NCBI GenBank assembly: GCA_050178015.1
Contig: JBFXGM010000022.1
Span: 26,395 to 90,394 of the forward strand
Length of the DNA: 64,000 nucleotides
Direction of reading: 5' to 3'
From: Gaoshiqia sp050178015
GTDB taxonomy: Bacteria; Bacteroidota; Bacteroidia; Bacteroidales; Prolixibacteraceae
Part shown: positions 54,603 through 63,555 of the stretch, in pieces
How the letters are laid out: each line of letters starts with the position of its first letter
Numbering within the stretch: position 1 is the stretch's first letter
Translations under genes and position numbers: made by a program
Notes under the pieces: generated by a model
The model's input: the letters and a program-made list of their open reading frames with translations, nothing else
Told to the model about the DNA's origin: nothing
The model's database searches: none

Positions 54603-56756
54603 TTACTTCACGATGGTCATTTCATCGATCAGGTGGGTGGCTCCGGCAAATTTGTCGATTGTCCACAAAACAAAGCGAATGTCCACGTTGATGCATTTCT
54701 GCAGTTCCGGTTCAAAAGCCAGGTCGCCGCTCATGGCTTCCCAGTTTCCGTCGAAAGCAACGCCAATCAGTTCGCCTTTCCCGTTGATAACGGGGCTTCC
54801 CGAGTTTCCGCCGGTGATATCGTTGTTGGAGATGAAGCAGGTGCGCAGCACGCCATCTTTGTCAGCGTAATCGCCAAAATCGTTGGCAAAATACAGCTCT
54901 TTCAAGCGGGCAGGCACGTCAAATTCATCGTCTCCCGGGATTTCTTTTTCGATATATCCTTTCAGGGTGGTGTAGTAGTCGTACTCCACGCCATCGCGCG
55001 GAATATAGCCACCAACCGTGCCGTAAGTTAACCGCATGGTACTGTTGGCATCGGGGTAAAATTTCCGGTCCTTGTCCATTTCCATCAATCCGGCAACAAA
55101 CAGGCGGCGGCCTTTCAGCAGGTTGTCGGTGGTTTTGCTGGTCACATCGCCAATAATCGACATGGTTTGGAATACGCTGGAGGCTGTATTAAAGGCCGGA
55201 TCTTTGTCGAGGGCCTTAAAGTTTGGTTTGGCCAGGAAAGCCTCCAGTTTGGCCCTGTCGGCAAAAATGGTTTTGTTGTACATGTTGGCTACGTATGCAT
55301 CGAAATCGCCTTTGTATTTCGATTTAACGTCCCTGAAAAAGGCCGGATGAAACACCGGGCTGACATTCTTGTCGTAAATTTTCATCAGGGCAGCGGCTAT
55401 TTTCTGGTCGGTAGCGGCATCGTAGTCTTTAAAATATTCGTCGAGTTCGGATTGGATCCGGGCCACGTTCATGTCAATGCGTTCCTGGTTGTCGCCTTTC
55501 TTCAAGGCTTCGTATAAGCCTTTTGCACCGTAGCTGAAATAGAAGATTTCCGGTCCGCGGAGCATGGTTTCCATCAGGTACTCGTAAGCTTTCTCGTCTT
55601 CCAGATCCTGGTAGGCTCCTTCAATCAGGGCCAGGGCTTCGCCGTATTTTGCCTGGCGTTCTTCGTTGGCATTCACCCACTGGGAAAACTCATCCTCAAT
55701 GGCTTTTTTCTTTTCAATCACATCCAGGGCAGCCAGACCTTTGTTTTGGCCGATACTGTATTTGTAGTAGTTGGAGCTGCGCGCATATTTTGATGCGTAT
55801 TGAATGTTGGCTTTTTGGCTCGAAGTCATATAGCCTTTCATGAGGGCCAGTTTGGCTTCGCGCACTTCTACACGAACCGGGTTGGTAACTGTCATGGTAT
55901 AGTTTACGCCAAACGACGATTTATACCGGTTGGTGCTTCCGGGATAACCCATCACCATGGCAAAATCGCCTTCTTCATACCCTTTCAGCGAAATGGGGAA
56001 GTGGTGTTTGGGTTGGTAGGGCACGTTTTCTTCCGAGTAGTCGGCCGGTTTTCCATCGGGGCTGCAATATACGCGGAACATGCTGAAATCGCCGGTATGA
56101 CGCGGCCACATCCAGTTGTCGGTGTCGCCGCCAAATTTGCCGATCGATGCCGGGGGAGCGCCTACCAGACGAATGTCGCGGAACGTTTCGTAGATGAACA
56201 GATAATAGCGGTTGCCGTTCAGCAAGGATTGAACTTTGGCTTCGTAATCGTTCCCTTCGGTTGCTTCTTTTTGAATTTCAAAGGACTTTTTCTGAATTTG
56301 TACCTGGCGTTCGTCATCGCTGATCCCTTCTTCCAGGCTGCCTAGCACACGTTCGGTCACATCTTCCACACGAATTAAAAACGAAACGGTTTTTCCGGGA
56401 TTGGGCAGCTCTTCGTCACGGTTTTTTGCCCAAAAGCCATCGCGCAGGTAATCGTGCTCCACAGAGCTGTGTGCCTGAATTTCTCCAAAACCACAGTGGT
56501 GGTTAGTGAGCAAAAGTCCATTCGGTGAAATCACTTCAGCGGTACATGATCCCCGGTCGAGTGCAACCACGGCATCTTTTAAACTTGAGTTGTTAATGTT
56601 GTAAATGTCATCGGCGGTCAATTCGAACCCCATCTGTTGCATCTCGCTGATGTTCAGTTTCTGAACCAGCGAGGGCAACCACATCCCTTCATCAGCTTTG
56701 GCCGCACTGTGCAATAACAGGCTCAGGGTAAAAGCTGCCAGTAAAGTTCTCTTCAT
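54603..56756 (-). CDS. S46 family dipeptidyl peptidase (DPP7/DPP11 type)
   Basis: Periplasmic serine exopeptidase of 717 residues that removes dipeptides from the N-terminus of oligopeptides. Signal peptide to ~Ala21; mature start DEGMWLPSLVQKLN. Trypsin-like catalytic residues: His in LLLTNHHCGFGEIQAHSSVEHD (85-88), Asp in the GGDTDNWMWPRHTGDF region (~228), and Ser in ITGGNSGSPVINGKGELIGVAFDGNWEAM. The last region decides between hydrophobic (DPP7) and acidic (DPP11) specificity, but I cannot assign it reliably. It is a single gene convergent with the sulfatase. S46 enzymes are common in protein-fermenting Bacteroidota. Confidence 0.93.
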   Translation of the reverse strand: MKRTLLAAFTLSLLLHSAAKADEGMWLPSLVQKLNISEMQQMGFELTADDIYNINNSSLKDAVVALDRGSCTAEVISPNGLLLTNHHCGFGEIQAHSSVEHDYLRDGFWAKNRDEELPNPGKTVSFLIRVEDVTERVLGSLEEGISDDERQVQIQKKSFEIQKEATEGNDYEAKVQSLLNGNRYYLFIYETFRDIRLVGAPPASIGKFGGDTDNWMWPRHTGDFSMFRVYCSPDGKPADYSEENVPYQPKHHFPISLKGYEEGDFAMVMGYPGSTNRYKSSFGVNYTMTVTNPVRVEVREAKLALMKGYMTSSQKANIQYASKYARSSNYYKYSIGQNKGLAALDVIEKKKAIEDEFSQWVNANEERQAKYGEALALIEGAYQDLEDEKAYEYLMETMLRGPEIFYFSYGAKGLYEALKKGDNQERIDMNVARIQSELDEYFKDYDAATDQKIAAALMKIYDKNVSPVFHPAFFRDVKSKYKGDFDAYVANMYNKTIFADRAKLEAFLAKPNFKALDKDPAFNTASSVFQTMSIIGDVTSKTTDNLLKGRRLFVAGLMEMDKDRKFYPDANSTMRLTYGTVGGYIPRDGVEYDYYTTLKGYIEKEIPGDDEFDVPARLKELYFANDFGDYADKDGVLRTCFISNNDITGGNSGSPVINGKGELIGVAFDGNWEAMSGDLAFEPELQKCINVDIRFVLWTIDKFAGATHLIDEMTIVK

Positions 56757-57000
56757 TCTGTATCAATTAATTAATAATAATAGCGTAAAAAGTTACAAAG
56801 ATATAGATATCTGGGTTTCAGCAATGATAATTTTAGCTTTGCTGTTCTATATCATGAACTCTTTTATTGGTTTACCGCCAGCTGGATTCATTACAATTCT
56901 TTATTATTTTCTTTGCAGAATTGCTGTTAACAGATGGGGGCGGCCACTTATTTTCATTGTTGGCTTTGGACTTTTACCTCGGTGCAGGTTTAAAAATCCC

Positions 57001-57008
57001 TATCTTTG
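57001..57008 (+). promoter_or_regulatory. -7 box of gltX
   Basis: TATCTTTG fits TAnnTTTG and lies 24 bp before the gltX ATG at 57033. It rules out the in-frame start at 57006. Confidence 0.55.
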
Positions 57009-57032
57009 CCAGCAAAATTGAAAAGCATAATC

Positions 57033-58556
57033 ATGGAACGAAAAGTGAGGGTGCGTTTTGCCCCAAGTCCAACCGGCCCCCTGCATATGGGCGGAGTTCG
57101 CACGGCCCTGTTCAATTACTTGTTTGCCAAAAAGCTGGGCGGCGATTTTTTGTTGCGAATTGAAGATACGGATCAAAACCGTTTTGTGCCCGGAGCCGAG
57201 GAATACATCATCGAGTCGTTGAAGTGGTGTGGTCTGGTACCTGACGAAGGTGTTGGCTTTGGAGGCGATTTTGGCCCGTACCGGCAAAGCGAGCGGAAAG
57301 CCATTTACCGGCAATATGCTGATCAATTAGTTGAAAGCGGCCACGCTTATTATGCTTTCGATACGCCCGAAGAACTGGATGCCCTGCGCGCAGAAGCTGA
57401 AGCTAACAAAACGGTTTTTTCGTACGACCTGCATACCCGCGGGAATTTGCAAAATTCACTTACCTTGCCGGCAGCAATCGTTCAACAAAAAATTGAAGCT
57501 GGCGAACCTTGGGTCATTCGTTTTAAAATGCCCGAAAATACGGACGTGGTGGAGCGCGACCTGATTCGCGGCGAAGTGAAATTCAACACCAACCAGCTGG
57601 ATGACAAGGTACTTTTTAAGGCCGACGGTATGCCTACTTACCACCTGGCCAATGTGGTGGACGACCATTTAATGGAAATCACACACGTCATCCGTGGTGA
57701 AGAATGGTTGCCTTCCATGCCGCTGCACATTTTGTTGTACGAAGCGCTTGGTTGGGCCGGAAACCGACCTCAATTTGCACATCTTCCGCTGATATTGAAG
57801 CCTACAGGGAAAGGAAAGCTGAGCAAACGCGATGGCGATAAAATGGGTTTCCCGGTGTTTCCGCTGTTGTGGACTGACCCAAAAACCGGCGAGGTGTTTC
57901 GCGGATACCGAGAAGATGGCTATTTCCCCGATGCTTTTGTGAACCTGTTGGCTTTGCTGGGCTGGAATGGCGGAACTGATCAGGAACTTTTCTCTATGCA
58001 CGAACTAATTGAGAGTTTCAGCCTGGAGCGCGTGGTGAAATCCGGCGCCCGCTTCGATCCCGAAAAAGCAAAGTGGTTCAACCGCAACTATATGCAGCAA
58101 AAATCGGATGCCGAGTTGGCTGACCTTTTCAACGTTATTTTGGCTGAAAAGGAAATTCAGGCGGATGATAAAAAACTGGTACGTATCGTGGGGCTGATCA
58201 AAGAACGGTGCGAATTTGTGGCCGACTTGTGGGAGCAGGGCAAATACTTTTTTGACGCGCCGGTAGCTTACGATGAACAGACTGTCAGCAAAAAGTGGAA
58301 AGAAGACACTTCTGAAAAGTTAGCGGCCCTGGTCGCTTTCTTCCGCACGCAGGATAACTGGGAAGCCGTTGCCCTGAAAGAGGCTTTTTCAGCTTTTATG
58401 AACGAGAAGGGCTGGGGCTTTGGCGTTGTGATGGCACCCATCCGGTTGGCCTTGGTAGGCAGCAGCCAGGGCGTTGATTTATTCGATATTTGTGAACTGA
58501 TCGGCAAAGACGAAACCATCAGCCGGATCGAAACGGCGATAGAAACCCTTGGATAA
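57033..58556 (+). CDS. gltX: Glutamyl-tRNA synthetase
   Basis: Class I aminoacyl-tRNA synthetase of 507 residues charging tRNA-Glu. ATG 57033 (MERKVRVRFAPSPTGPLHMG) fits family starts. HIGH-like motif PLHMGGV at 15-21; RIEDTD; Rossmann catalytic core; KMSKS-like GKLSKRDGDKMG near 258; helical anticodon-binding domain from about 330. Length is normal. It is a single gene with a TAnnTTTG promoter and a terminator downstream. Confidence 0.97.
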   Translation: MERKVRVRFAPSPTGPLHMGGVRTALFNYLFAKKLGGDFLLRIEDTDQNRFVPGAEEYIIESLKWCGLVPDEGVGFGGDFGPYRQSERKAIYRQYADQLVESGHAYYAFDTPEELDALRAEAEANKTVFSYDLHTRGNLQNSLTLPAAIVQQKIEAGEPWVIRFKMPENTDVVERDLIRGEVKFNTNQLDDKVLFKADGMPTYHLANVVDDHLMEITHVIRGEEWLPSMPLHILLYEALGWAGNRPQFAHLPLILKPTGKGKLSKRDGDKMGFPVFPLLWTDPKTGEVFRGYREDGYFPDAFVNLLALLGWNGGTDQELFSMHELIESFSLERVVKSGARFDPEKAKWFNRNYMQQKSDAELADLFNVILAEKEIQADDKKLVRIVGLIKERCEFVADLWEQGKYFFDAPVAYDEQTVSKKWKEDTSEKLAALVAFFRTQDNWEAVALKEAFSAFMNEKGWGFGVVMAPIRLALVGSSQGVDLFDICELIGKDETISRIETAIETLG

Positions 58557-58651
58557 CAATAGTTTAAAAATGGCGGACAGCCTTGACGGACGCCCATCCT
58601 GAAGAAGGTTTTCAATATAGGGATTACGGAATTGGTTTCCTGATTTGAAAT

Positions 58652-58686
58652 AGCTGGTGTGACCCTACTACACCAGCTGTTTTATT
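58652..58686 (+). terminator. Terminator after gltX
   Basis: AGCTGGTGT and ACACCAGCT form a perfect 9-bp stem with a 9-nt loop, followed by GTTTTATT. It lies between gltX (+) and the converging oxidoreductase gene (-). Confidence 0.8.
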
Positions 58687-58718
58687 GTTGTCCAATGCGG
58701 ATATTGCAAAATATGCAG

Positions 58719-60071
58719 TTAATATTTGAACACTTTCCCGCCGGCTATTACCTGCTTAGTTTTTTCATCGAAACTGGCGCGCTGGCCGGTTCGCAGGGAC
58801 GCCGTTACCATGATGTTGGCAATGGAATGGCTATATCCGGCTTCCACCGGAGCATTGGTTTTTACATCATTATTTCGCACACATTCCATCCAATTCTTCA
58901 TGTGGGCATTGGTTAACGGGTCGGCGCCAGTATTCGCTTCAGCCTCTACTTTTATTTGCGGCAGGTCAAAGTCTTCGAGCAGGAAGGGGGCCATGTTCAT
59001 GGCGCTTGCATGATCTTCTCTTAATCCGCCCTCATTGTTCACTTTGTTCGTGTCTAAATCCAGTTTTCCGCCATTGGAGAAATACCATTCTTTGGTGCCA
59101 CCTGAGGAGTTGGTTTGCCGCGAGGAATAAATGACCTGGAAGCCTTCTTCCGGTTTGCCGGTTGGTCCGTAGTCGAACACGGCTGTCATGGTATCGAAAT
59201 TGCTCCGTCCGTCATTCCACATATAAATGCCGCCATTTGCCACGGCCGAACGCGGATGTCCCAAGTGTGAAAACCAGTGTACCGTATCAATCTGGTGGGC
59301 CATCCATTGGCCGGGAATTCCGGAGGAATAGGGCCAAAAAAGACGATATTCGAGGTATTTTCTCGGGTCCCAGGGTTCATAGGGGCGGTTCATCAGGTAG
59401 CGTTTCCAGTCGGTATCCGATTCTTTGATTTGCGATGTGAGATGGGGCAAGCGCCATCTTCCGGGTTGGTTCACATTCCAGGTCATTTCAACCGCAATGA
59501 TTTTTCCGAATTTACCCGACTGAATGTAATCGTGGGCGGCATGATAGTTGGGCCCGCTGCGCCGTTGCGACCCAATCTGAATCACCTTGCCGGTTTCTTT
59601 GGCTGCTTGCAGTCCGTCGTTGGCATCATCCATCGTTTCGGCAAAGGGTTTCTCGCAATAGACGTCGCATCCGGCGCGAACCGCTTCGGCCAGGTGAAGG
59701 GCATGCTGGAAGTCGGCTGTGCTGATGATCACCGCATCTGGTTTCTGTTGCCACAATTCATCGGTGTTACGGGCAGTATTTATTTTCCCGTCGGTCATTT
59801 CGTTGTACCATGCCTGTCCCTCGTCGCGCCGGCGGTTCCAGATGTCGCAGACCGTAAAGAATTCAAAATTCATTTCATCGGCATATTTCAGGAAAGCTTT
59901 TCCCAGCGATGACCGGAAACGACCAGAGAATCCCAAAATTCCTACCCGGATGCGATTGTTGGCACCAACAATACGGCCATAGCTTTTGGCAGACATGCCT
60001 ATACCGGCAAGGGTTATCCCTGCGGCTCCCATAGCCGAATTTTTAATGAATGAACGTCTTGAATTATCCAT
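58719..60071 (-). CDS. Gfo/Idh/MocA family oxidoreductase, Tat-exported
   Basis: 450-residue NAD(P)-dependent oxidoreductase-like protein. A twin-arginine signal (DNSRRSFIKNSAMGAAGITLAG) implies folded export through Tat. Rossmann motif VGILGFSGRFRSSLG near 43-57; conserved EKPFAETMDDA near 137-147 with the family's Lys; C-terminal substrate-binding domain (GIPGQWMAHQIDTVHWF, SSGGTKEWYF). Exported members of this family occur in glycan loci and may act on sugars or use a tightly bound cofactor. The substrate is unknown. It lies in the same direction as, and 110 bp downstream of, the DUF6807 gene. Confidence 0.9.
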   Translation of the reverse strand: MDNSRRSFIKNSAMGAAGITLAGIGMSAKSYGRIVGANNRIRVGILGFSGRFRSSLGKAFLKYADEMNFEFFTVCDIWNRRRDEGQAWYNEMTDGKINTARNTDELWQQKPDAVIISTADFQHALHLAEAVRAGCDVYCEKPFAETMDDANDGLQAAKETGKVIQIGSQRRSGPNYHAAHDYIQSGKFGKIIAVEMTWNVNQPGRWRLPHLTSQIKESDTDWKRYLMNRPYEPWDPRKYLEYRLFWPYSSGIPGQWMAHQIDTVHWFSHLGHPRSAVANGGIYMWNDGRSNFDTMTAVFDYGPTGKPEEGFQVIYSSRQTNSSGGTKEWYFSNGGKLDLDTNKVNNEGGLREDHASAMNMAPFLLEDFDLPQIKVEAEANTGADPLTNAHMKNWMECVRNNDVKTNAPVEAGYSHSIANIMVTASLRTGQRASFDEKTKQVIAGGKVFKY

Positions 60072-60181
60072 TTTCTTTGTTTAAAAAGTTTATTATTGGT
60101 TTGTGATTGCTTCTTGTGTATCCCGTTTTTCAACCCTGATCCGGCTGACATGCTGCCCGGAAAGCCGCATTAAATACGCGA

Positions 60182-61201
60182 TTACTCAAAATTGTCTGCG
60201 AGTTTGGCGATTTCCTCCGGGCTGAGGTCTCCGCCAATAATTACCTGGTGCTTAAACAGGATGCTTTCACCCGGGTTGAGTTTCACTTGTACCGGATTTG
60301 CATCTTTATCAAATGCGCGGCCTCCCAGGTTATTTGTCGCAAAAAGGCCATACCCCCGTGCGTGCGACCAGGCAGGGTAATTTGGATTTTGAGGATGGTC
60401 AATAACTACAATAGTGATTATCTCGCCTTCTTTTTCTGCCCGTAAAGCTACCCATGGACTTCTTTTTCCCCACACTTCGCCGCCAATGACTCCTTCCGCA
60501 TTTCGATAAACGCCATTTACCCCTTCATTATTTAAAATGGGAGTTTCGGAAACAGCGCCATTTGCATCCAGAAACTTTCCGGGATTGTTTGCCGGTTCTT
60601 CAAAAGCCCGGTCCATTCGTATGCCCAGCAAGCCTTCCTTGTTTTCGTTGAACGTTACGGGCTGCACAGCTGTAAGTTTTGTAATTCGCCCGATGGCCTT
60701 TTGATCTTTATTTCCCTGAAAAATATAGCTTGTTTCTTCCTCTAAAAGGATGTTCCCGTTGTGGTCAACCCAATTGGCCAGCGTTACCAGCTTACCTTTT
60801 TGGGCATCCTGGGAAACAAATTTATTGAATTTAATGGTCCCGTATCTGTGTTTCTCATCGGGTTTAATGGCATACGAATTATTCCAGAAGTCCAACCCGT
60901 TGACATCACCAAAGTTGAACCATAGGCCCAAGTGGTGCGGATGGTCGGCGCGTTCGAAGGGTCTGGGGTCCAGGGGGAAGCCTCGCGTGATTTCCTTTCC
61001 TGATGCGCTGAGGATCGGATAGAGAACTTGTTTCTCAAGATCATCCGCATACAGATAGGACGTGAAAAACCTGCCATCCAGGTACACCTCCACTTTTTTA
61101 TTTTGGAGGTCGTTTCTAAATACCACCTTTTTACTTTTTGCTGCCAATAAAAAATTAACCGCTAGTGTTATTGTGATTGTTGTTAATAGGATAGATTTCA
61201 T
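60182..61201 (-). CDS. DUF6807 (PmoA-like) family exported protein
   Basis: 339-residue protein with signal peptide (LLTTITITLAVNFLLAAKS). Family marks: YPILSASGKEITRGFPLDPRPFERADHPHHLGLWFNFGDVNGLDFW, with conserved His pairs that could be catalytic or bind metal, then GIRMDRAFEEPANNPG, WVALRAEKEGEIITIVVIDHPQNPNYPAWSHARGYGLFATNNLG and a final LNPGESILFKHQVII. The fold is a beta-rich galactose-mutarotase-like type. Such proteins often sit beside Gfo/Idh oxidoreductases in carbohydrate loci, as here. Activity is not established. Confidence 0.85.
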   Translation of the reverse strand: MKSILLTTITITLAVNFLLAAKSKKVVFRNDLQNKKVEVYLDGRFFTSYLYADDLEKQVLYPILSASGKEITRGFPLDPRPFERADHPHHLGLWFNFGDVNGLDFWNNSYAIKPDEKHRYGTIKFNKFVSQDAQKGKLVTLANWVDHNGNILLEEETSYIFQGNKDQKAIGRITKLTAVQPVTFNENKEGLLGIRMDRAFEEPANNPGKFLDANGAVSETPILNNEGVNGVYRNAEGVIGGEVWGKRSPWVALRAEKEGEIITIVVIDHPQNPNYPAWSHARGYGLFATNNLGGRAFDKDANPVQVKLNPGESILFKHQVIIGGDLSPEEIAKLADNFE

Positions 61202-61390
61202 CGTTTGTTTTTTTGATTAACGGCAAAGGTTGATATTTTTTTATGGGGGTCAATGGCTTCTTCCGAGGTAAAAGAAAGGAAATATTTAGCAGAAGAAAAA
61301 CTTTTCAGGGCGATAAATGATTCGAATTTGATAGAAGCAAAGCTGTTATCCTGGAGAAAAAATGGATCTGTAAATTGTATGCAAGCAAAT

Positions 61391-61422
61391 AAAAAAGCAG
61401 CTACATTATTCTGTAACTGCTT
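61391..61422 (-). terminator. Terminator of the disrupted tRNA gene
   Basis: Read on the minus strand, AAGCAGTTACA and TGTAGCTGCTT form a stem with one mismatch, followed by TTTTTATTTGC. It lies 10 bp past the tRNA 3' end at 61433. Confidence 0.75.
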
Positions 61423-61432
61423 GATTTTAAAG

Positions 61433-61474
61433 TGGGCCCAACTGGGCTTGAACCAGTGACTCCCTGATTATGAG
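61433..61474 (-). tRNA. 3' half of a CAT-anticodon tRNA, island attachment site (attL)
   Basis: Minus strand reads CTCATAATCAGG (anticodon loop with CAT and 3' stem), variable GAGTC, T-arm ACTGG-TTCAAGC-CCAGT, acceptor 3' strand TGGGCCC and discriminator A. The sequence before the anticodon loop (AATA) does not pair with the stem, and the D-arm and 5' acceptor are absent. It is a fragment, not a gene. It probably comes from elongator tRNA-Met (tRNA-Ile2 is the alternative). Its native terminator lies to the left and a tyrosine recombinase to the right. It therefore fits the chromosomal 3' half left behind when an element integrates into a tRNA gene. Confidence 0.8.
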
Positions 61475-61595
61475 TATTAAGACCATGATTTTCTTCTATT
61501 CTCTTCTGTTTCTATATGTGTTCTAATAGATTGTAATTTAGATTCTTATGTGATGTCTGTATTTTATCAAATAGTACCTATTTTGAAATAATCGC

Positions 61596-61640
61596 TATAT
61601 TTGTGTGCAAATTGTGTGCAAATATTCGATTTGCACACAA
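61596..61640 (+). promoter_or_regulatory. Recombinase promoter with three 11-bp sites
   Basis: TATATTTG (61596-61603) is a -7 box. TTGTGTGCAAA occurs at 61601-61611 and 61612-61622 as head-to-tail copies, and inverted as TTTGCACACAA at 61630-61640. They overlap and follow the promoter, 26 bp before the recombinase ATG. They may be a repressor operator or arm-type recombinase/excisionase sites. Confidence 0.65.
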
Positions 61641-61665
61641 AAAATAAAAGTTAAATATACTGTCT

Positions 61666-62895
61666 ATGTTTAATTATGCAAACAGTGGAGTTACGGTATC
61701 TTCTATTTTAGATGACCGGAGGGCAACCAAAGACAATTTATTCCCTGTCAAAATACGTGTAACATTCCAGCGTATCCGCAAGTATTATTCAACCGGGAAA
61801 TATATAACATCAGATGAATGGGAAAAACTACCCGATAGCAAGAGTAAGAAGATGATTTCTATGCGATTGGATATTCAGAATTCATTTGATGTTGTGAGAG
61901 GCATCGTTCAGATTTTGCTGTACGAAGGTGGCTTCTCCTTTGAGGCATTAAATAGCCGTATGACCAAGTCCCCCTCAGATACATTAAATGCTGGATTTAA
62001 GTTAAAGATTCAGGCTTTATTGGATAATGAACAGGTTGGAACTCATCTATTCTATCAGGATGCACTTAAAAGTGTGGAATCTTATGGTGGAGGGAATATT
62101 CGATACATGGCAGTTACCGTAGATTGGCTAAAAAACTACGAAAAGTACATGCTAAAATTAGGACGAGCATATACAACCATAGGAATGTATTGCCGTGCAA
62201 TCCGTTCTGTTATTAATGAGGCAAAAAGAGCCGGAATAATAAAGGAAAATCAATATCCGTTTGGTAATGGGAAATATGAAATACCAACGGGAACAGGCCG
62301 GAAATTGGCACTTACATTGCAACAAATAAAATCAGTAGCTAATTATACTGACGGAAAAGAAACGACAGAGAAATATCGCGATCTGTGGTTTTTCTCCTAC
62401 TTGTGTAATGGTATCAACTTCGCAGACATGCTTACGCTCAAATATTCCAATATACGGAACGGTGAGATTTGTTTTTTACGTGCAAAAACATCCCGAACGT
62501 CCAAGGTGAAAAAAGAAGTATGTGCGGTTTTGACACCTGAAATGGACCTAATTATCAAAAGATGGGGTAAAAAATCCCCAAAGCCGGATGATTATATATT
62601 TGGCTATCTTACAGGCAAGGAAACACCCTTTGAGGGAAAAGATGTAATAAAAGCTGTCACTAAACTTTGTAATAAGAGACTAAAAAAGATCGGAATAACT
62701 TTAGGGATTGAATCCTTGAGCACATATACTGCCCGGCATTCCTATGCCACAGTTTTAAAGCGAAGTGGTGCTAATATTGCCTATATTTCTGAAAGTTTAG
62801 GTCATAATGATTTGAAAACGACAGAAAATTATCTGGCGTCCTTTGAAAAAGAAGAACGAGTAAAAAACGCAAGTTTTCTGACGAATTTTGGATAA
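61666..62895 (+). CDS. Tyrosine recombinase (phage/ICE integrase)
   Basis: 409-residue site-specific recombinase, probably the enzyme that inserted the island into the adjacent tRNA. N-terminal arm-binding domain (~20-60, VKIRVTFQRIRKYYSTGKYI); SAM-like core-binding domain (~115-200); catalytic domain (~215-395). Box II Arg is R357 in TARHSYA, then GH (380) and the nucleophile Tyr389 in TTENYLASF. The box I Arg position is Asn251 (CNGINFADML) and the box II His position is Tyr354, as in the Bacteroidota group that includes atypical integrases like IntDOT. The first ATG fits the promoter. Confidence 0.93.
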   Translation: MFNYANSGVTVSSILDDRRATKDNLFPVKIRVTFQRIRKYYSTGKYITSDEWEKLPDSKSKKMISMRLDIQNSFDVVRGIVQILLYEGGFSFEALNSRMTKSPSDTLNAGFKLKIQALLDNEQVGTHLFYQDALKSVESYGGGNIRYMAVTVDWLKNYEKYMLKLGRAYTTIGMYCRAIRSVINEAKRAGIIKENQYPFGNGKYEIPTGTGRKLALTLQQIKSVANYTDGKETTEKYRDLWFFSYLCNGINFADMLTLKYSNIRNGEICFLRAKTSRTSKVKKEVCAVLTPEMDLIIKRWGKKSPKPDDYIFGYLTGKETPFEGKDVIKAVTKLCNKRLKKIGITLGIESLSTYTARHSYATVLKRSGANIAYISESLGHNDLKTTENYLASFEKEERVKNASFLTNFG

Positions 62896-62896
62896 T

Positions 62897-62933
62897 TTAT
62901 TGTCATACATTTATGCTATATTTGTGACAATAA
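62897..62933 (+). promoter_or_regulatory. Operator/promoter of the AbiE-like operon
   Basis: TTATTGTCA (62897-62905) and TGACAATAA (62925-62933) are a perfect 9-bp inverted repeat with a 19-bp spacer. The spacer holds a perfect -7 box, TATATTTG (62917-62924). AbiEi antitoxins repress their own operons by binding inverted repeats in the promoter, so this is the likely operator. Confidence 0.7.
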
Positions 62934-62949
62934 TTTGAATGAATAATAC

Positions 62950-63555
62950 ATGCAATCTATTCATAAACAGATAGAAAAACTCATTAAAGGAAAGAGGCGT
63001 GGGAATGTTCTTTTTGCGAGTGATTTTAAATCTTTGGGTAGTGGTGATGCAGTCCGGCAGGTTCTTTCAAGGCTTTGCCGGGAAAACTTCATAATACGGT
63101 TGTCGAATGGAATTTATCTCTATCCGAAAATCAGCAAGTATGTGGGAATTGTTTATCCTTCAGTAGAAGAAATAGCAAAAGCAATTGCCAGAAAAGAAAA
63201 GGCCAGGTTGATACCAACCGGAGTCTTTGCGTTGAACAAATTGGGATTATCAACCCAGGTTCCAATGAAGGTTGTTTTTCTTACCGATGGTGCGCCACGA
63301 ATTATTAAAGTGGGCAAAAGAGCTACTATCCGATTTAAAAAGACCGTAGCCAAATACCTTTCATTTAAAGGAAGTATCTCCACGCTAGTAATATTTGCAT
63401 TGAAAGAAATTGGGAAAGGGAACGTAACAGAACCCGAACTGAAAAAAATCGGTGAGGCTTTGGCTTATGAAGCCACTGAAAATATTTTACATGACGCTGT
63501 TCTTGCACCGGAATGGATTGCGGATATACTCTTAAAATTGAAGAAAAGTGAATAA
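62950..63555 (+). CDS. AbiEi-type antitoxin (DUF6088-like)
   Basis: 201-residue protein. The N-terminal winged-helix region (about 1-65: IHKQIEKLIKGKRRGNVLFASDF, AVRQVLSRLCRENFIIRLSNGIYLYPK) is followed by a C-terminal domain (PTGVFALNKLGLSTQVPMKVVFLTDGAPR) as in AbiEi/DUF6088 antitoxins. It should bind the inverted repeat upstream and counteract the nucleotidyltransferase toxin encoded next. The two reading frames overlap by 8 bp (63548-63555), a sign of translational coupling. It lies directly after the recombinase within the tRNA-linked island. Confidence 0.88.
   Translation: MQSIHKQIEKLIKGKRRGNVLFASDFKSLGSGDAVRQVLSRLCRENFIIRLSNGIYLYPKISKYVGIVYPSVEEIAKAIARKEKARLIPTGVFALNKLGLSTQVPMKVVFLTDGAPRIIKVGKRATIRFKKTVAKYLSFKGSISTLVIFALKEIGKGNVTEPELKKIGEALAYEATENILHDAVLAPEWIADILLKLKKSE

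Larger units (their letters stand above)
61202..61665. other. Intergenic region at the island junction
   Basis: 464 bp without a credible gene. It holds a terminator and tRNA 3' half (native side), then AT-rich DNA, the recombinase promoter and its repeated sites (island side), listed separately. Confidence 0.6.
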
